NCBI RefSeq assembly: GCF_900086645.1
Contig: NZ_LT576451.1
Coordinates: forward strand, 1,054,001 to 1,118,000
Source: Curtobacterium sp. 9128
Lineage (GTDB): Bacteria; Actinomycetota; Actinomycetes; Actinomycetales; Microbacteriaceae
Length of the DNA stretch: 64,000 nucleotides
Direction of reading: 5' to 3'
Within the stretch, counting starts at the first letter, position 1. The number at the start of each line of letters is the position of its first letter. Positions 10,250-18,851 of the stretch are shown here, piece after piece. Under the pieces are notes generated by a model that saw only the letters and a program-made list of their open reading frames with translations, was not told the DNA's origin and ran no database searches. Position numbers and translations under genes: made by a program.

Positions 10250-10669
10250 ATGACCGACATGGACGAGAACTCGCCTGTCTTCGCGATCGCGGTCGCGGCG
10301 GAACTGGCGGAGATGCACCCGCAGACGCTGCGGCAGTACGACCGGCTCGGCCTGGTCGTGCCGGGGCGGACCCGAGGCGGGTCCCGCCGGTACTCGATGC
10401 GCGACATCGCGCAGCTGCGCGAGATCGCGCGACTCGGTTCCGAGGGGGTGTCGCTGGAGGGGATCCGGCGGGTGCTCGAGCTCGAGAACGAGAACGAGGA
10501 ACTGCGCGACCGGGTGCGTGAGCTCGAGACGGCCCTGGCCGACCAGCTCATCAACCGGCCGGGTGCCCGGGTGTTCGCGGCCACCACGACGGGAGCCGCG
10601 GTCTCCCTGCGCGCCGGTGCACGGCCGCAGCGGAACACCCAGATCGTGCTCTACCGCGGGCCGCGCTGA
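10250..10669 (+). CDS. hspR: Heat-shock repressor HspR (MerR family)
   Basis: 139 residues. MerR-type winged helix in the first about 75 residues (HPQTLRQYDRLGLV, then RGGSRRYSMRDIAQLREI), then a coiled coil (LELENENEELRDRVRELETAL) and a basic tail. HspR represses the dnaK operon and clpB by binding HAIR elements with DnaK as co-repressor in other actinobacteria. Three HAIR-like sites in this window (6476, 6540, 38291) are the expected targets. ATG 10250 follows a GGAAGGAG Shine-Dalgarno. A strong hairpin separates it from dnaJ. Confidence 0.95.
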   Translation: MTDMDENSPVFAIAVAAELAEMHPQTLRQYDRLGLVVPGRTRGGSRRYSMRDIAQLREIARLGSEGVSLEGIRRVLELENENEELRDRVRELETALADQLINRPGARVFAATTTGAAVSLRAGARPQRNTQIVLYRGPR

Positions 10670-10816
10670 CCGGGATCTGAGCGCCCGACCACGACGAACG
10701 CCCCGGGCCGACGTGCAGTGCGAAGCGTTCCGTATGCAAAATACAAAAATCTGGTACTGAAGTACTGGTTCCCGATACGCTTCCCACGACGGCAGGGGCC
10801 GTCGGGGAGCGGGGAC
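10670..10816 (+). promoter_or_regulatory. Leader and probable promoter of exopolysaccharide locus
   Basis: 147 nt between hspR and the first sugar-nucleotide gene. The stretch 10733-10785 is far more AT-rich than its surroundings (runs such as CAAAATACAAAAATCTGG) and holds a GTACTGAAGTAC near-palindrome. I cannot assign -35 and -10 boxes with confidence. A GGGAGCGGGG ribosome site precedes ATG 10817. Confidence 0.4.
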
Positions 10817-11434
10817 ATGCACATGTGCGAACACCAACCGGGACGGGGTCCGACGGCGTCACGAGCCGCGGCGATAGCGCCCACCGCCTCGATCGGCCCG
10901 GGCGTCCGGGTCTGGGACGGCAGTCACGTCGAGGCGGACGCGGTCGTCGGTGCGGAGTCGAGCGTCGGTCGTGGCGTCACGATCGGGCGCGGCGTCCGCA
11001 TCGGTGTCCGGTGCAAGATCCAGAACGCCGCCCTGGTCTACGGTCCTGCGGCCCTCGGCGACGGGGTGTTCGTCGGCCCCGGCGTGGTGTTGACGAACGA
11101 CACGGTGCCGCGAGCGGTCCTCCCCGACGGCACGGTCAAGTCCGGAGGGGACTGGCAGGCATCCGCGGTCGTGATCGACGACGGTGCGTCGATCGGCGCG
11201 GGGGCGGTGTGCGTCGCCCCGGTCCGGATCGGGCGATGGGCGATGATCGCAGCCGGCGCCGTGGTCACGAGGGACGTCCCGGACCACGCACTGGTTGCGG
11301 GGGTGCCCGCGCGACGGATCGGTTGGGTCGGCCGCAGCGGTGTCCGGTTGGTCGAGGGCACAGGCGCCCTGGTGTGCCCGCGGACCGGTGAGCGGTACAC
11401 GGTCCACGGTGACGTGGTCGGACTGCTGCGATGA
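10817..11434 (+). CDS. Hexapeptide-repeat N-acetyltransferase (WbpD/WlbB-like)
   Basis: 205 residues, left-handed beta-helix of hexapeptide repeats (IAPTASIGPGVRVWDGSHV, IGRGVRIGVRCKIQ, VIDDGASIGAGAVCV). Homologues transfer acetyl from acetyl-CoA to the 3-amino group of UDP-GlcNAc(3N)A. The next three genes encode the matching aminotransferase, 3-dehydrogenase and 6-dehydrogenase, so the four enzymes fit synthesis of UDP-2,3-diacetamido-2,3-dideoxy-glucuronate. Start ATG 10817 has a good ribosome site; an in-frame ATG follows two codons later, and an upstream open frame through the AT-rich leader is not used. The stop overlaps the next ATG. Confidence 0.85.
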   Translation: MHMCEHQPGRGPTASRAAAIAPTASIGPGVRVWDGSHVEADAVVGAESSVGRGVTIGRGVRIGVRCKIQNAALVYGPAALGDGVFVGPGVVLTNDTVPRAVLPDGTVKSGGDWQASAVVIDDGASIGAGAVCVAPVRIGRWAMIAAGAVVTRDVPDHALVAGVPARRIGWVGRSGVRLVEGTGALVCPRTGERYTVHGDVVGLLR

Positions 11435-12549
11435 GCGTCGAGACGGTGGACGTGATCCCGGCCGCACGGCCGCTCATCGGCGTCGAGGAGCGCCGCGCCG
11501 TCGACGCCGTCCTCGCGAGCGGTCGTCTGACCCAGGGCCCCGAGGTCGCGGCGTTCGAGCGGGAGTTCAGCACCACGCTCCTCGACGGGCGGCCGGTGGT
11601 CGCGGTGAACAGCGGCACTGCCGCACTGCACCTGGCACTCATCGCGCTCGGCGTCGGACGGGGGGACGAGGTCCTCGTGCCGTCGTTCACGTTCGCGGCC
11701 ACGGCCAACGCGGTCCGGCTCGTCGGCGCGACACCCGTCTTCGTGGACGTCGATCCGGACTCGTTCTGCATCGCGCCGACGGCGATGCTGCGTGCGGTGA
11801 CCGCGCGGACGCGGGCGATCGTCCCCGTCCACCTCTACGGACACCCCGCTGACATGACGGCGATCGCCGCCGTCGCCAGGGAGCACGACCTGCTGGTGGT
11901 CGAGGACGCCGCGCAGGCGCACGGCGCACGGTGGGCCGGCCGGCCCGTCGGGACCTTCGGGGATGCCGGAGCGTTCAGCCTCTACCCGACCAAGAACATG
12001 ACGGCGGCGGAAGGCGGCATGGTCGCGACCGCGTCACCGTCGTCGGAGCGCGTGCTCCGGCTGCTCCGCAACCAGGGGATGGCCGAGCGGTACGCGAACG
12101 AGATCGTCGGGTTCAACGCGCGGATGTCCGACCTGCACGCCGCGATCGGCAGGGTGCAGACGCGCAAGGTGCGCGCCTGGACCGCGCAGCGGCAGGCGAA
12201 CGCGGCGTACCTCGACGGAGAACTCCGCGGCGTCGTGACGCCGATCGTGCACGCCGAGGCGGAGCACGTGTTCCACCAGTACGTCGTCCGGGTGTCGGAC
12301 GACCGTGACGGCTTCGTGGACGCGCTCCGCGACGAGTACGGGATCGGTGCAGGGGTCTACTACCCGACACCGGTGCACCGTCTGCCGTCGTTCGCTGACG
12401 CCGCGGTGTGCGGATCCGACCTGCACGAGACCGAACGTGCCGCCGCAGAGGTGATCGCTCTGCCGGTCTACCCCACGCTCACCCTCCGGGAGCTCGACCG
12501 GATCGTGGCCGCCGTGAACGCGCTCGCCGCCGCCGGGGGTTCCCGGTGA
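11431..12549 (+). CDS. DegT/DnrJ/EryC1/StrS aminotransferase (WbpE-like)
   Basis: 372-residue PLP-dependent sugar aminotransferase. The Schiff-base lysine is Lys188 in SLYPTKNM; the fold-type-I pocket motif VNSGTAALHLAL is near residue 55 and VEDAAQAHGA near 155. It should aminate the 3-keto sugar nucleotide produced by the following oxidoreductase, using glutamate. ATGA overlap with the acetyltransferase and GTGA overlap with the oxidoreductase show a tightly coupled operon. Sugar specificity is inferred from the gene set. Confidence 0.92.
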   Translation: MSVETVDVIPAARPLIGVEERRAVDAVLASGRLTQGPEVAAFEREFSTTLLDGRPVVAVNSGTAALHLALIALGVGRGDEVLVPSFTFAATANAVRLVGATPVFVDVDPDSFCIAPTAMLRAVTARTRAIVPVHLYGHPADMTAIAAVAREHDLLVVEDAAQAHGARWAGRPVGTFGDAGAFSLYPTKNMTAAEGGMVATASPSSERVLRLLRNQGMAERYANEIVGFNARMSDLHAAIGRVQTRKVRAWTAQRQANAAYLDGELRGVVTPIVHAEAEHVFHQYVVRVSDDRDGFVDALRDEYGIGAGVYYPTPVHRLPSFADAAVCGSDLHETERAAAEVIALPVYPTLTLRELDRIVAAVNALAAAGGSR

Positions 12550-13541
12550 CGCGGTCGCTGCGCGTCGGCGTCGTCGGCCTCGGCATGATGGGCCGGCACC
12601 ACGCCAGGGTCCTGCGCGACCTGGGCGGTGTCGAGCTCGTGGGCGCGGCCGACGCGCTCGGTGACGTGCACGGAGCCGCCGGCGGGGCGCCGGTCGTCGC
12701 CTCCGTGGCGCAGTTGCTCGACCTCGGGCTGGATGCCGCGGTCGTCGCGGTGCCGACCGCCGCCCACGAACCCGTCGCCATCCGGCTCGCGGAAGCGGGC
12801 GTACACGCGCTGATCGAGAAGCCGGTCGCCTCGTCCGCCGCCGGCGCGGCCCGACTGGTCGCCGCGTTCGCGAGCGCAGGACTCGTCGGCGCGGTCGGCC
12901 ACGTCGAGCGCTACAACCCCGCACTGCAGGAGCTGCGCAGGCGGCTCGACGGCGGGCAGCTCGGGGAGGTCTACCAGATCGCGACGCGACGGCAGGGCCC
13001 GTTCCCGGCGCGCATCGCGGACGTGGGCGTGGTCAAGGACCTCGCGACGCACGACATCGACGTCACGACGTGGCTCGCGCGGTCGCCCTTCGCCCGGCTC
13101 GCCGCGTTGGCGTGCCGCAGGAGCGGGCGTCCCCACGAGGACCTGGTCACGGTGACGGGCGAGCTGGAGGACGGCACCCTGACGACCCACCTGGTGAACT
13201 GGCTGACGCCGTTCAAGGAGCGCGTCGTCGTGGTCACCGGTGAGCACGGCACGTTCGTCGCGGACACGGTGAGTGCTGACCTGACCTTCCACGAGAACGG
13301 CACCGTCACGACCGGGTGGGACCAGGTGGCTGCCTTCCGCGGCGTCGCTGAGGGGCCGAGCACGCGGTTCGCGATCCAGAAGCGCGAGCCGCTCGTCGTC
13401 GAGCATGAGGCGTTCCGAGACGCCGTGCTCGGGAAGCCGACGGACATCGTGTCGCTCCGCGAGGGGCTCGGGATCGTCCGGATCGCCGAAGCGGTGCTCG
13501 AGTCCGCCCGGACCCGCACGACCGTCGAGGTGACGGCATGA
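12546..13541 (+). CDS. Gfo/Idh/MocA oxidoreductase (WbpB-like)
   Basis: 331 residues, NAD(P)-dependent. N-terminal Rossmann fold VGVVGLGMMGRHHARVL, then the family EKPVASS motif around residue 95 and the C-terminal alpha/beta domain (HDIDVTTWL, NWLTPFKERVVVVTGEHG). In WbpB it oxidises the 3-OH of UDP-GlcNAcA, supplying the keto substrate for the aminotransferase. Starts at GTG 12546 inside the previous stop. Confidence 0.9.
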   Translation: MTRSLRVGVVGLGMMGRHHARVLRDLGGVELVGAADALGDVHGAAGGAPVVASVAQLLDLGLDAAVVAVPTAAHEPVAIRLAEAGVHALIEKPVASSAAGAARLVAAFASAGLVGAVGHVERYNPALQELRRRLDGGQLGEVYQIATRRQGPFPARIADVGVVKDLATHDIDVTTWLARSPFARLAALACRRSGRPHEDLVTVTGELEDGTLTTHLVNWLTPFKERVVVVTGEHGTFVADTVSADLTFHENGTVTTGWDQVAAFRGVAEGPSTRFAIQKREPLVVEHEAFRDAVLGKPTDIVSLREGLGIVRIAEAVLESARTRTTVEVTA

Positions 13542-14851
13542 GGGTCGCCGTGGTCGGGCTCGGCAAGATCGGCCTGCCGCTGGCGGTGCAGTACGCGTCC
13601 TCGGGGGTGCGGGTGACCGGCCTGGACGTCGACCAGCGGGTCGTCGGCGCCGTGAACGCGGGGCGCGAGCCGTTCCCGGGCGAGCATGGTCTGAGCGAAG
13701 CCCTGACGGCCGTGGTCGAGACGGGGGCGTTGCGGGCGACGTGTGACCCGGCATCCGCGATCGAGGACGCCGAGGTCGTGGTGGTCGTCGTCCCGCTCGT
13801 CGTCACGGGGGACGGCGAGCCGGACTTCCGGGCGATGGACGCGGCGACCGAGTCGGTCGGCCGCGCACTCGCGCCGGGGACCCTCGTCGCCTACGAGACC
13901 ACACTGCCGGTCGGCACGACGCGGCACCGGTGGGTGCCTCGCCTCGAGGCCGCGTCCGGGCTGGTGCAGGGGGACGACTTCGACGTCGTCTTCTCGCCGG
14001 AACGAGTCCTGACCGGCCGGGTGTTCGCGGACCTCCGTCGGTACCCGAAGCTCGTCGGCGGGCTGTCGGCGCGCGGCGCGGACCGGGCTCGGGCGTTCTA
14101 CGAGCGCGTGCTGCAGTTCGACGACCGGCCGGACCTCAGGCGTCCGAACGGCGTCTGGGACCTCGGGACCGCAGAGGCGGCCGAGCTCGCCAAGCTCGCG
14201 GAGACCACGTACCGCGACGTCAACATCGCCCTGGCGAACGAGTTCGCGGTGTTCGCGGGACGGAACGGCATCGACGTCGACGTCGTGATCGACGCGTGCA
14301 ACTCGCAGCCGTACAGCCATCTGCACCGCCCCGGCATCGCGGTCGGTGGGCACTGCATCCCGGTGTACCCGCAGCTCTACCTCTGGAACGACCCGGATGC
14401 CTCGGTCGTGTCGACCGCTCGCCGGCGCAACGCGGCGATGCCCGAGCATGCCGTCGACGTGCTGGAACGGTTGCACGGTGACCTCGCCGGTGAACGGGTG
14501 GTCGTGCTGGGGGCGTCGTACCGCGGGGGTGTGCAGGAGACGGCCTTCTCGGGGGTGTTCGGCACGGTCGCGGCCCTGCGCGCGCGGGGTGCCCTCGCGT
14601 CCGTGTCCGACCCGCTGTACACGGACGCCGAGCTGGTCGGACTCGGGCTGGTCCCGCACATGGCGGGCGCGCCGGTGGAGGCGGTGATCGTGCAGGCGGA
14701 CCACGCGGAGTACGCGACGCTCGGCGAGGACTCGTTCCCCGGCGTGCGCACACTGCTGGACGGGCGGCGGGTCATCGACACGGCGCGATGGCCGTCGACG
14801 ACGGTCGGGTCGATCGGCGCTCCTCCGGTTCGCCCCGCGCACCGCCCGTGA
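13538..14851 (+). CDS. Nucleotide-sugar 6-dehydrogenase (UDP-GlcNAc/ManNAc type, WbpA-like)
   Basis: 437 residues. N-terminal NAD-binding VAVVGLGKIGLPLAVQ, central helices with LAETTYRDVNIALANEF, catalytic Cys273 in GGHCIPVYPQ, and a C-terminal nucleotide-binding domain (VLGASYRGGVQETAFS). Oxidises C6 of a UDP-N-acetylhexosamine to the uronic acid in two NAD-dependent steps. The pattern GGHCIPVYP is more like the UDP-HexNAc than the UDP-glucose branch. Last of the four overlapping sugar-nucleotide genes. Confidence 0.92.
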   Translation: MRVAVVGLGKIGLPLAVQYASSGVRVTGLDVDQRVVGAVNAGREPFPGEHGLSEALTAVVETGALRATCDPASAIEDAEVVVVVVPLVVTGDGEPDFRAMDAATESVGRALAPGTLVAYETTLPVGTTRHRWVPRLEAASGLVQGDDFDVVFSPERVLTGRVFADLRRYPKLVGGLSARGADRARAFYERVLQFDDRPDLRRPNGVWDLGTAEAAELAKLAETTYRDVNIALANEFAVFAGRNGIDVDVVIDACNSQPYSHLHRPGIAVGGHCIPVYPQLYLWNDPDASVVSTARRRNAAMPEHAVDVLERLHGDLAGERVVVLGASYRGGVQETAFSGVFGTVAALRARGALASVSDPLYTDAELVGLGLVPHMAGAPVEAVIVQADHAEYATLGEDSFPGVRTLLDGRRVIDTARWPSTTVGSIGAPPVRPAHRP

Positions 14852-14909
14852 TGGAATGCGACATGTGAAGAACTGGTGATCTGCGCGCGGAGGCACCTAG
14901 CGTCGCAGC

Positions 14910-16127
14910 ATGCACTCCCGCCCTCGCCCGTTCGACATCGTCCACGTCTCGAGCGCACACCCCTGGACCGACAACCGGATCCACACCCGGGCGGCCACGA
15001 CCGCGGCACACGCCGGGTACCGGACCGCGCTCGTGGCGGTCGACACCGGCGGTGGAAGCGCCGAGCGGGCTCCGGCCGACTGGGATCGCCCGGACGAGCG
15101 GAGCGGCGTGTGGGTCCGACGCCTTCCGCGGCGCGGGCGGGTCAGACGCCTGGTCGTCTCGACCGTCCAGGCGGTACTCGCCGCGTTGTCGTCTCGGGCA
15201 CACGTCGTCCACCTGCACGATCCGGAGCTGGCGTGGGCCGTCCCGCTCCTCCGCCTCGCGCGGCGCCGCGTCGTGTACGACGCGCACGAGGACCTGCCGG
15301 CGCAGGTCGCCGGCAAGGAGTACCTCGGGCGGATCCGCAGGGTCGCTGTCCCGATCGCCCGTGGCGTCGTCCGGTTGGCCGCCCACGCGGACGCCGTCGT
15401 CGCCGCGACCCCGACCATCGCGTTGCGGTTCCCGGCTGCCCGCACGACGGTCGTGCAGAACCTGCCGGTGCTCCGGGCGTCGGACGCCACCCTGGCTGAT
15501 GCGTCCGGACGTCCGCCGATCGCGGTGTACCTCGGGGCACTGAGTCATGACCGCGGCATCGGCGTCGTCAGCGGCGTCGCCGGGTCGCCGGCGCTGCCGT
15601 CGGGGTGGCGAGTGCGCACTGCCGGCCCGATCGACGGGGCGGTGGATCGCCGCGCGTTCGATGCCCTCTGCGGCACCGGTCGGATCGACCACCGGGGTGT
15701 GCTCCCGCCGGATCGGGCACGGGACCTGCTGCAGACCGCGCGGGTCGGTCTGCTGCCCCTGCTGCCGACCGTCGCCTACGCGTCGTCCATCCCCACCAAG
15801 CTCTTCGAGTACCTGGCTGCCGGCCTCGCGGTGATCGCGACGGACGTCCCGTACTGGCGGGAACTCCTGGACGACATCGAGTGCGTGACCTGGGTGCCCG
15901 CGGGAGATCCGGACGCCGTGGTCCGGGCGCTGCAGCGGTACGCCGCCGATCCCGATCTGCTCGACGCACACGGGCGCGCCGGCCGTGCGCTGGTCGACGC
16001 GCGCTTCCGGTGGGACCACGAAGCGCCCGAGCTGCTCCGGGTCTACCGACGGCTCTGCGGTGCTGCACCGTTCGACGGGTACCTTCCCGATTCGTCGGAC
16101 GCCGACTGGAATGTAGTATCCAAGTGA
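14910..16127 (+). CDS. GT4-family glycosyltransferase
   Basis: 405 residues with the GT-B fold: VHVSSAHPWTDNRIHTRA near the N-terminus, VVHLHDPELAW and VVYDAHEDLP in the first domain, and the donor-site stretch PTKLFEYLAAGLAVIATD around residue 297. It should add one sugar to the growing lipid-linked repeat unit on the cytoplasmic face. It is a clear paralogue of the minus-strand gene at 20359-21474, sharing VHVSSAHPW-DNR-H, LVHLHDPEL, YDAHEDLP and LSHDRGI. ATG 14910 lacks a ribosome site but has TAGCGT 6 nt upstream, so it is probably leaderless. Confidence 0.9.
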   Translation: MHSRPRPFDIVHVSSAHPWTDNRIHTRAATTAAHAGYRTALVAVDTGGGSAERAPADWDRPDERSGVWVRRLPRRGRVRRLVVSTVQAVLAALSSRAHVVHLHDPELAWAVPLLRLARRRVVYDAHEDLPAQVAGKEYLGRIRRVAVPIARGVVRLAAHADAVVAATPTIALRFPAARTTVVQNLPVLRASDATLADASGRPPIAVYLGALSHDRGIGVVSGVAGSPALPSGWRVRTAGPIDGAVDRRAFDALCGTGRIDHRGVLPPDRARDLLQTARVGLLPLLPTVAYASSIPTKLFEYLAAGLAVIATDVPYWRELLDDIECVTWVPAGDPDAVVRALQRYAADPDLLDAHGRAGRALVDARFRWDHEAPELLRVYRRLCGAAPFDGYLPDSSDADWNVVSK

Positions 16128-16166
16128 CCGTACACTGGCCCTTGCACCTCACGAACGGCGGGTACC

Positions 16167-17399
16167 GTGCGCCGACCCCGACCCACGCGGGCGATCCTCA
16201 CGATCCTGTTCGGGACGCTGCTCGGCCAGGGCCTGGTCGTCGCCGTCTCGCCGCTGTTGACCCGGCTGTACGCCCCGACGGACTTCGGCGTGCTCGCCGT
16301 CGTCACCGCGATCGCTTCCGTGCTCGGCGCGGGAGCGACCATGGGGACCGATCGCGCACTCCCCGTGGCGCAGGACGCCACGATGCACGCTCTCGTGCTG
16401 ATCGGCATCGTCTCGACGGCGTTCGTCAGCGGTGTGACGGCAGTGGCCACCTGGCTCGCACGCGATGCGCTCGCTGCGCAGTTCTCGGCGCCGACGTTCG
16501 CCGACCTCTGGTGGATCGTCCCGGTCACGACCGGGGCCGTCGGACTCCACCGGGTGGCAACCGCAGTGCTCGCCCGGGGCCAGCGTCACGGCTCGATCGC
16601 GATCCGGAACGTGTGCCAGGGGGTCGGGCAGACCGTGTGGAACCTCGTGATGGCCTCGACCGGAGCCCTCGGGCTCGCCGGTGGACTGGCTGCCGGGCGA
16701 CTCGCGGCACTGGTCGGGATGTTCCGTCCGGCGTCGCTCCGAGCCAGCCCGTCACCGTGCTCCGTCCGGGCCGCGCTGTCGGTGCACCGACGCTTCCTCT
16801 GGTTCACCCCGTGGTCCTCCATGCTCAACGTGGTCGGGCAGCAGGCACCGGGGCTGCTCATCGCCGCGGCACACGGCAGTGCGGCGGCGGGACTGGTGGC
16901 CCTGACGATGCGGGTCCTCGGCTCACCGGTCGGGATGCTCGCGGACGCCGTCGCGCAGACGGTCGCCGGGGCGATCGGTGGCCGGATCCGAGCCGGAGCG
17001 TCGGTACGAGATCCGCTCCGGCGGGTCGTGGGTCGTCTGCTGGTGCTCGGGGCTGCTGCGGCCGTCGTCGTGATGATGTCTGGGCCGTCGGTGTTCGGTG
17101 CGGTGTTCGGGCCGGACTGGACACGGTCGGGCGAGTACGCGCGCATCCTGGCGCCGGCGTTCGCGCTCCAGGTCGCGGTGTCGCCGGTGAGCCAAGTGCT
17201 CGGGATGCTCGGTCGACAGTCCTCGCAACTCGCCTGGGATGCCGGACGCTTGGTCCTGACGTCCGGTGCGGTGATCGTGCCGACGCTGCTCGGTGCGCCC
17301 GTGCCCGTGATGCTGGCGGGGCTCTCCGGCGCGATGATCGCGTCCTACCTCGTGATGCTCGGGCTGGTGGTCGCGGCGACCCGGTCCGTCCGCGACTGA
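16167..17399 (+). CDS. Polysaccharide flippase-like membrane protein (Wzx/MurJ-type)
   Basis: 410 residues with about 10-12 hydrophobic segments and an N-terminus typical of the polysaccharide transport family (ILFGTLLGQGLVVAVSPLLTRLY, then DFGVLAVVTAIASVLGAGATMG). Expected to move the undecaprenyl-linked repeat unit across the membrane for polymerisation by the convergent polymerase at 18836-20374. GTG 16167 is the chosen start. The 39-nt gap before it contains an AT-richer GTAGTATCC stretch. Confidence 0.85.
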   Translation: MRRPRPTRAILTILFGTLLGQGLVVAVSPLLTRLYAPTDFGVLAVVTAIASVLGAGATMGTDRALPVAQDATMHALVLIGIVSTAFVSGVTAVATWLARDALAAQFSAPTFADLWWIVPVTTGAVGLHRVATAVLARGQRHGSIAIRNVCQGVGQTVWNLVMASTGALGLAGGLAAGRLAALVGMFRPASLRASPSPCSVRAALSVHRRFLWFTPWSSMLNVVGQQAPGLLIAAAHGSAAAGLVALTMRVLGSPVGMLADAVAQTVAGAIGGRIRAGASVRDPLRRVVGRLLVLGAAAAVVVMMSGPSVFGAVFGPDWTRSGEYARILAPAFALQVAVSPVSQVLGMLGRQSSQLAWDAGRLVLTSGAVIVPTLLGAPVPVMLAGLSGAMIASYLVMLGLVVAATRSVRD

Positions 17400-17450
17400 C
17401 CGACTCGCACCCGTGCACGGACCGGTGCGACGGACGGACGGGGTCCGACG

Positions 17451-18851
17451 ATGCGCATCGATGACGTCGCCCGTACCCTGACCCGTCGCGCGGCGCTGTT
17501 CGGCGCGGCAGCGGCTCCCGGCGCGGTGTTGATCGGACGCCCGCTCTCCGCCCGGGCTGCGTCCGTGCCGCCCGCGCCGACGTCGGCGTCACGGTCCGCC
17601 TCGGACATCGACGCGACACGGCTGCAGGACGTCCTCGACCAGGCCCACCCGCACGCCGTCGTCGACGTGACGCGTCGGTGGACGCTCGCGGAACCACTGG
17701 TCGTGGACCAGCCGCTGACGCTCCGGTTCGCCGGGGGATCCGTTGCCACGGACCGGGACATCGACCTCGTGCACATCCGGTCGAGCCTGGTGCGCGTCGT
17801 CGACGCCGTGCTCGACGGTCCCGGCGCGGAGCACTCGGGGCTCGGTCGGGGCGTCCGCGCGACGGGCACGGCGAAGGCGCCCCTGCGGGACGTGCGCGTC
17901 ACGCGTGCACGTGTCCACGGGTTCCCGCACGACGGTGTCCTGCTCGAACACTGCGAGGGCTTCGTGGTCGACGACTGCGACATCGCGGACGTCGGGTACG
18001 CCGGGGTGCTCATGTTCTCGTGCGTCCGGGGTTCCGTCACCGGGAACCGCATCCGTCGTGTGACCCAGCCGGCGCCGTACCCGAACTCGTACGGCATCGA
18101 GGCGGTCCGCGCCACGACGACCGGGCTCGACGACTCCCCGCGGAGCAGCCGGATCCTGATCGCCGACAACCACGTCTCGGGCGTCCCGTACTGGGAGGGC
18201 ATCGACACACACGGCGGCTCGTCGATCGCGATCGTCCGGAACCGTGTCGAGGACTGCCGGGTCGGCATCGCCGTGGTGCCGTCGAAGGACGAATCCGACG
18301 CGTCGGCGACGAAGTACGCGCCGCTGGACTGCTCGGTGGTCGACAACGTCGTCTCCCGCTCGACGCAGGGGCCGGGCTCGGGCATCATCGTGCGTGGTGC
18401 GGGCGAGACCGTGGGGTCGGCCGCGGAGCGCGCGACCGGGATCGTGCTCCGGAACACCGTGACCGGGTACGGCGACGGTGATCGTGACGCGGGGATCCTC
18501 GTCTACCTGACCCGCGGCGTCGTGCTCGCGCACAACCGGTGTACCGACGGTGTCCGTCGGGGTGTCTCGCTCTACCACTCCAACGAGGACCTCACGCTGA
18601 TCGGCAACGTGGTGGCCGGCCTCCGACCGCAGGGGACCGCCACGTCGGTCGCCGTCGACGTCCGGGCGACGGCGAACACGGTCGTCCTGCTCGACAACCG
18701 CTACACCGCTGGTGCGACCGCGCCGCCGGTGTACGGCGTGCAGTGCCGGCAGGCCGACAACGACGTGGTGCTGGTCGCGAACGACTGGCGGGCCACGACG
18801 ACGCCCGTCGTGGCGACGGCCGGGGCGGTGACACGCTACCGAGAGGAGTGA
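17451..18851 (+). CDS. TAT-exported right-handed beta-helix protein
   Basis: 466 residues. A twin-arginine signal (TLTRRAALFGAAAAPGAVL, cleavage near residue 37) precedes a long series of parallel beta-helix rungs of the pectate-lyase/NosD kind (VLLEHCEGFVVDDCDIADVG, GIVLRNTVTGYGDGDRDAGI). Such folds act as polysaccharide lyases, hydrolases or epimerases; I cannot place catalytic residues. Within the exopolysaccharide locus it could trim or modify the polymer. Its paralogue at 28399-29745 shares VSGVP-WEGIDTH and CRVGIA-VPSK. The 3' end overlaps the convergent polymerase gene by 16 bp. Confidence 0.82.
   Translation: MRIDDVARTLTRRAALFGAAAAPGAVLIGRPLSARAASVPPAPTSASRSASDIDATRLQDVLDQAHPHAVVDVTRRWTLAEPLVVDQPLTLRFAGGSVATDRDIDLVHIRSSLVRVVDAVLDGPGAEHSGLGRGVRATGTAKAPLRDVRVTRARVHGFPHDGVLLEHCEGFVVDDCDIADVGYAGVLMFSCVRGSVTGNRIRRVTQPAPYPNSYGIEAVRATTTGLDDSPRSSRILIADNHVSGVPYWEGIDTHGGSSIAIVRNRVEDCRVGIAVVPSKDESDASATKYAPLDCSVVDNVVSRSTQGPGSGIIVRGAGETVGSAAERATGIVLRNTVTGYGDGDRDAGILVYLTRGVVLAHNRCTDGVRRGVSLYHSNEDLTLIGNVVAGLRPQGTATSVAVDVRATANTVVLLDNRYTAGATAPPVYGVQCRQADNDVVLVANDWRATTTPVVATAGAVTRYREE

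Noticed and set aside
10718-10816. Upstream extension of the acetyltransferase from position 10718
   Set aside because: It would read through the AT-rich leader; ATG 10817 has a good ribosome site and begins near the first hexapeptide repeats.
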